From: an uncultured Eubacteriales bacterium
GTDB taxonomy: Bacteria; Bacillota; Clostridia; Peptostreptococcales; Anaerovoracaceae
Direction of reading: 5' to 3'
Length of the DNA stretch: 9,943 nucleotides
NCBI GenBank assembly: GCA_902765035.1
Contig: CACWYF010000029.1
Span: 1 to 9,943 of the forward strand
A program made the translations under genes and the position numbers. The notes beneath the pieces are model-generated. The model did no database searches and was not told the origin of the DNA. It worked only from the letters and a program-made list of their open reading frames with translations. Within the stretch, counting starts at the first letter, position 1, and each line of letters begins with the position of its first letter. Positions 6,912-9,943 of the stretch are shown here, one piece after another.

Positions 6912-8108
6912 ATGAAAAAACTATTCGGAAAAAGAAAGACAAGAGTAATACTGGTTATCATGCTGGCGCTCACGCTTTGCGCGGGGTCATGGTACGGAGC
7001 ATATAATGAGGCTCTTCTGAATTCCTATGCGACCAGTCAGGAAGACAAGGATGCAGCTCAGAGGGAAGCTGACAAAGCCAAAGAAGCAGCTGACGCCAAG
7101 AAGGAAGAAGCCAAGGCTGCTGCAAAGAAAGCTGCTGAAGCGACTCAGAATTTCGAGGATGCTGAAGCAAGGCTGGAGGCACTCGCCGGACAGGTGGAGC
7201 AGACCAAGGCTGACATCGCGGCTACTGAGGCTGAGATAGATACTACCAGAGCCAAGATGGAGAAGAAGGAGAAGGAGATAGAGGATCAGAACAATGCCCT
7301 CAATAACCGTCTCACTGCCATGTACAAGACCGGTACGGTCGGATTTGTCGATGTAGTTCTCAGTTCAGAAAGTGTTGAAGACCTGCTGTCCAATGTGGGC
7401 ATGGTACACAAGATCCTTGAGAGCGACCAGGAGCTTCTCAAAAAGCTTCAGAAAGACTATGCAGAACTCAAGGAGATGAAGAAGCATCTCGAAGAGCAGC
7501 AGGCTGCTCTTGAGCAGAAGCAGATAGATCTTGAAGCAGCTCAGGTCGAGACCGAAGAGCTGAAGAAGAAATACCAGGCTGAAGCTGACAAGTACAAAGC
7601 TATGGAGGATCAGCTCGAGGCTGAAGGACAGCAGCTCGCAGCTGAGGCTGCAGCCAAGCAGGCAGCGGCAGAAGCCATGATAGTTGAGAACGGCGGAAAT
7701 GTTTCTGTAGCTACAGGAGACTTTGCATGGCCGACCAACAGCAACTGGCAGATCACATCCAACTATGGATGGAGAATCTGTCCGTTCCACGGAAGGGAAT
7801 TCCACAACAGCGTCGATATCGTGCTCACAAGCGGTACCAAAGGCTCGCCTGTATATGCCATATCAGATGGAATCATTACCAGGGCCTCCTGGTACGGCGG
7901 ATACGGCAACTGCATCCAGCTTGCTTCGGGCGGAGGATACAGCTCGCTTTACGGACACCTCAGCGGTTACAACTGCAGCCAGGGCCAGTACGTTACAAAG
8001 GGTCAGGTGATCGGATATATCGGAAGCACCGGCAACTCAACTGGACCGCATCTGCACTTTACCGTATTTCTGAACGGATCGGCAGTCAACCCGATGAGCC
8101 TGTACTGA
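6912..8108 (+). CDS. Coiled-coil M23 (LytM) peptidoglycan hydrolase, probable FtsEX-controlled effector
   Basis: This is a likely secreted or membrane-anchored endopeptidase that cuts peptide cross-links in peptidoglycan. The 398 residues comprise a basic start with a hydrophobic segment (about 11-28; signal peptide or anchor, with no good lipobox) and a long A/K/E-rich coiled coil (about 42-255). The coil is interrupted by the conserved element RLTAMYKTGTVGFVDVVLSS (133-152), as in EnvC/PcsB/CwlO-type FtsX partners. A LytM domain follows (about 270-398). All M23 active-site residues are present: zinc ligands H298 and D302 (HNSVD) and H382, with H349 (YGHLS) and H380 (HLH). It should therefore be an active enzyme, unlike the degenerate LytM of EnvC. 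It lies 50 bases after ftsX with no terminator between, so it should share the ftsEX transcript. The role as FtsEX effector is inferred from order and domains. No clear ribosome binding site precedes the ATG. Confidence 0.9.
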   Translation: MKKLFGKRKTRVILVIMLALTLCAGSWYGAYNEALLNSYATSQEDKDAAQREADKAKEAADAKKEEAKAAAKKAAEATQNFEDAEARLEALAGQVEQTKADIAATEAEIDTTRAKMEKKEKEIEDQNNALNNRLTAMYKTGTVGFVDVVLSSESVEDLLSNVGMVHKILESDQELLKKLQKDYAELKEMKKHLEEQQAALEQKQIDLEAAQVETEELKKKYQAEADKYKAMEDQLEAEGQQLAAEAAAKQAAAEAMIVENGGNVSVATGDFAWPTNSNWQITSNYGWRICPFHGREFHNSVDIVLTSGTKGSPVYAISDGIITRASWYGGYGNCIQLASGGGYSSLYGHLSGYNCSQGQYVTKGQVIGYIGSTGNSTGPHLHFTVFLNGSAVNPMSLY

Positions 8109-8166
8109 TGACAGATGGGAGCTGCAGTAACAGCGGCTCCGGATATGAATAATAAAGCAATATATG

Positions 8167-8192
8167 CCCCGGTGTGATGGCGCCGGGGTTTT
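8167..8192 (+). terminator. Rho-independent terminator of the ftsEX-M23 operon
   Basis: CCCCGGTGT (8167-8175) pairs with GCGCCGGGG (8080-offset equivalent 8180-8188) as a 9-base stem containing two G-T wobbles around a GATG loop. TTTT follows (8189-8192). The stem is GC-rich and compact; the T-tract is short. Confidence 0.8.
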
Positions 8193-8217
8193 GCATTGAA
8201 ATAATATCGTGTATAAT
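8191..8217 (+). promoter_or_regulatory. Probable promoter of recJ
   Basis: A perfect TATAAT (8212-8217) in GTGTATAAT lies just past the terminator. TTGCAT (8191-8196) at a 15-base spacing is the best -35 candidate, though the spacing is short. The leader to the recJ ATG would be about 65 bases, and I see no known riboswitch in it. Confidence 0.5.
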
Positions 8218-8287
8218 TAATAACTGTGGATCTTTTGGCAGATGCGTGCCGGGGTCCGCCGCAACTAATAAATCAGGGGTACATGAA

Positions 8288-9370
8288 ATGCATGAATCCG
8301 TGCACATACCGGAGATAATACTGAAAATAATAAGGGCCAGAGGCATAGGCGAGGACATGACTGAGGAGTTCTTTTCTCCGCGTCCGCAGCTTGCTTATGA
8401 TCCTTTTCTGCTGTCTGAAATGAAGACCGGAGTGGATCTTCTTCTCGACGCCGTCGACAGCGGAAGGCGCATAGTCATCTATGGGGATTATGATGTTGAC
8501 GGAATAACTTCGACCTCCCTTCTCATGAAGGTCATCGGTACCCTTACAGACAATGTGACATACTATATCCCTTCGAGACTTGACGAAGGATACGGACTTC
8601 ACAGGGAATCCATAGACAGGATACACGAAGACGGCGGAGAGTTCATAGTCACCGTTGACTGCGGTTCTGTATCGAGAGATGAGACGGCCTATGCACATTC
8701 ACTTGGCATAGGAACTCTGGTCACCGATCACCACAACGTATCTGATGTGCGTGCTGAGGGAACTGTTATCAATCCAAAGCTCTCGGAAGACACTTATCCT
8801 TTCAAGGGACTTGCAGGAGTAGGCGTCGCATATAAGCTGGCGCTTGCAGTTGCGAGAACAAGAGAAGTTCCTAAGGCAGTCATGGCGGAGGTTCTCGAGC
8901 TTGCAGCCATCGGAACCATTGCGGATATAATGCCGATGGTGGATGAGAACAGGACCATAGTAAAGTGCGGCCTCCGGTCGATCCATCTCGGATGCAGAAA
9001 CAGAGGTCTGAGACATCTTATAGACCAGTCTGGGCTTGACTACAGGACACTGAGGGCAAGCGACATATCATTCGGCATCGCGCCTAAGATCAACGCATCG
9101 GGGAGGCTCGGTGATGCTTCAGTCGGAGTAAGACTGTTCCTGGCGGAGACGGATGCGGAGGCAGATGAATGCTGCCGCATGCTCATTAATGCCAATCAGG
9201 AAAGACGCCGCCTTCAGGATGATGCATTTGAAAAGGGTCTCGGGATGCTTGATGACGAGCTCGCCAAGGGTGACTTCGTAACCGTCGAGATCAATGACTC
9301 GACCGGTCGTTGTCATATCGAAAAACAACGATATGTACAAGGGCACAGGCCGCTCGATCAAGACCGTTGA
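8288..9370 (+). CDS. recJ: RecJ 5' fragment: DHH phosphoesterase domain
   Basis: The 360-residue product would match RecJ only over residues 1-337. It holds the metal-binding motifs: GDYDVDGITSTS (66-77), VDCGS (123-127), TDHH (146-149) and NASGRLGDAS (269-278), together with GLAGVGVAYKLA (174-185). The final 23 residues (from STGRCH on) are out of frame. The N-terminus is somewhat shorter than usual but begins in the family pattern ILKIIRARGI...FFSPRPQL.YDPFLL. An in-frame upstream extension would run back through the terminator and promoter, so ATG 8288 is preferred. Confidence 0.75.
   Translation: MHESVHIPEIILKIIRARGIGEDMTEEFFSPRPQLAYDPFLLSEMKTGVDLLLDAVDSGRRIVIYGDYDVDGITSTSLLMKVIGTLTDNVTYYIPSRLDEGYGLHRESIDRIHEDGGEFIVTVDCGSVSRDETAYAHSLGIGTLVTDHHNVSDVRAEGTVINPKLSEDTYPFKGLAGVGVAYKLALAVARTREVPKAVMAEVLELAAIGTIADIMPMVDENRTIVKCGLRSIHLGCRNRGLRHLIDQSGLDYRTLRASDISFGIAPKINASGRLGDASVGVRLFLAETDAEADECCRMLINANQERRRLQDDAFEKGLGMLDDELAKGDFVTVEINDSTGRCHIEKQRYVQGHRPLDQDR
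9294..9316. repeat. Near-palindrome at the recJ frame junction
   Basis: ATGAC (9294-9298) and GTCAT (9312-9316) flank a perfect 10-base palindrome CGACCGGTCG (9300-9309), with one and two unpaired bases between. It sits exactly where the RecJ reading frame changes. Confidence 0.7.
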
Positions 9371-9929
9371 CCTGTTCAGTATGCTGGATAAATACCGCGA
9401 GAGCTTTATAAGTTTTGGCGGACACAGTGCAGCCTGCGGGTTTACGATCGCAGCTGACAAGGCTGAGTCACTGAGAAAAGGTCTCAACCGGGACATCGCC
9501 GATCTCCTGCAGGAAGACCGCAGTCTCTTTGACATGGATTATGATTATGACGCTGAGATAGAGACCGGAGATATAGACCTTGACCTTGCCGAGGCTGTAA
9601 CATGGCTCGAGCCGTGCGGCAGGGACAATGAGCTGCCGGTATTTGCTGTCAGGAATGCTGAAATAAAGAGCTGGAGGTACCTTAAGGGTGAGAACCGGAT
9701 GGCCCGATTCAGCATAGCAACTGAAGGTGAAAAAAGTGTGGAATGCCTTCTGTTCCACGATGCCGCCGAGGCATATGAATCGATTGCCTCACAGGCCGGG
9801 AAGCAGGGCGGTCATGACGGAACGTGCAGAGCAGATGTGCTCGGCACGGTAGAGATCAACCGCTGGAGAGATGAGACTCATGTCCAGATGATAGCAAAAT
9901 ACGTGCTCCCGGCAGGGACGCTGCAATAG
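9294..9929 (+). CDS. recJ: RecJ 3' fragment: DHHA1 remainder and OB domain
   Basis: This frame begins within the lost region; the ATG at 9294 is only the first start codon after a stop at 9279-9281 and has no ribosome binding site, so independent translation is doubtful. It contains RPVVVISKNNDMYKGTGRSI, FSMLDKYRESFISFGGHSAACGFTI (the DHHA1 GGHxxAxG motif, at about residues 42-49) and a C-terminal RecJ OB region with WLEPCGRDNELPVFAV. The end at 9929 is followed by AGGAAG, which could be a ribosome binding site for a gene beyond the window. Confidence 0.6.
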   Translation: MTRPVVVISKNNDMYKGTGRSIKTVDLFSMLDKYRESFISFGGHSAACGFTIAADKAESLRKGLNRDIADLLQEDRSLFDMDYDYDAEIETGDIDLDLAEAVTWLEPCGRDNELPVFAVRNAEIKSWRYLKGENRMARFSIATEGEKSVECLLFHDAAEAYESIASQAGKQGGHDGTCRADVLGTVEINRWRDETHVQMIAKYVLPAGTLQ

Positions 9930-9943
9930 GAAGATAAAGCAGA

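Larger units (their letters stand above)
8288..9929 (+). pseudogene. recJ: Single-stranded-DNA exonuclease RecJ, disrupted by a frame change and internal loss
   Basis: RecJ degrades single-stranded DNA 5' to 3' in recombination and mismatch or base-excision repair, using DHH-family metal chemistry. The gene is whole end to end but split between two frames. The first runs from ATG 8288 (AGGGG at 8275-8279 as ribosome binding site). It carries the DHH phosphoesterase part up to the strand FVTVEIND (to about 9298), then reads nonsense to a stop at 9368-9370. The second frame resumes at TRPVVVISK (from about 9297) and continues through GTGRSI, FGGH and the OB-type C-terminus to 9929. In intact RecJ proteins about 18 residues (pattern W-H/N-x-G-V-x-G-I-V-A-S-R/K) lie between these strands, and no frame here encodes them. 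The span of 1642 bases is 1 modulo 3, so a loss of 3n+2 bases, for example 53 or 56, would explain both the gap and the frame. It may be a true pseudogene or an assembly/sequencing fault. Function would be expected to be lost. Confidence 0.8.

Noticed and set aside
8118..8140. Hairpin GGAGC...GCTCC just after the M23 stop as a terminator
   Set aside because: No T-run follows it; the hairpin at 8167-8192 with its T-tract is the better terminator.
9270..9370. Programmed frameshift or ribosome bypass to join the recJ frames
   Set aside because: Joining the frames would still leave about 18 conserved residues missing, and no slippery heptamer or typical +1 site is evident, so a deletion explains the data better.
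1..9943. CRISPR array, tRNA/rRNA, phage or defence genes
   Set aside because: No regularly spaced repeats, no tRNA-like cloverleaf and no protein family of these kinds was seen; every sizeable sense frame is accounted for by housekeeping genes.

Overview
The window reads as chromosomal core sequence from a low-to-mid GC Gram-positive anaerobe, most likely a member of the class Clostridia (Bacillota). The reasons are the divergent Clostridia-type LigA, the transketolase split into two genes, an FtsEX pair followed by an M23 coiled-coil hydrolase, strong AGGAGG-type ribosome binding sites, and GTGTATAAT-type promoter boxes. I cannot name genus or species. All genes lie on the + strand.

Layout: (1) the C-terminal part of an NAD+-dependent DNA ligase, ligA, cut by the left edge. 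(2) mgtE, a complete Mg2+ channel/transporter. (3) A 390-base intergenic stretch with a terminator, two repeat copies and a probable promoter. (4) Two one-base-overlapping genes for the N- and C-terminal halves of transketolase, closed by a strong terminator. (5) An ftsE-ftsX-M23 peptidase operon with its own promoter and a closing terminator. (6) recJ, which is broken: its two halves lie in different frames and about 18 conserved residues are missing at the junction.

How the genes work together: ftsE, ftsX and the M23 hydrolase form a coherent cell-wall module, in which an ABC-type ATPase/membrane pair would control a peptidoglycan endopeptidase outside the cell. FtsE carries an unusual acidic C-terminal tail of about 75 residues, and the M23 domain keeps all its zinc and catalytic residues. 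The transketolase pair serves the non-oxidative pentose phosphate pathway. LigA and RecJ belong to DNA replication and repair, and MgtE to Mg2+ homeostasis.

Between genes there is a degenerate family of short GGGGAC/GTCCCC-core repeats flanked by TGTCA/TGACA arms. It occurs after ligA (two copies), after mgtE (two direct copies with a 53-base period) and, more decayed, after tktC. I see no CRISPR array, rRNA, tRNA, transposase or phage gene, and no convincing new multi-gene system. The points most worth a second look are the recJ lesion with a near-palindrome at its junction, the dispersed repeat family, the FtsE tail and the altered LigA motif.
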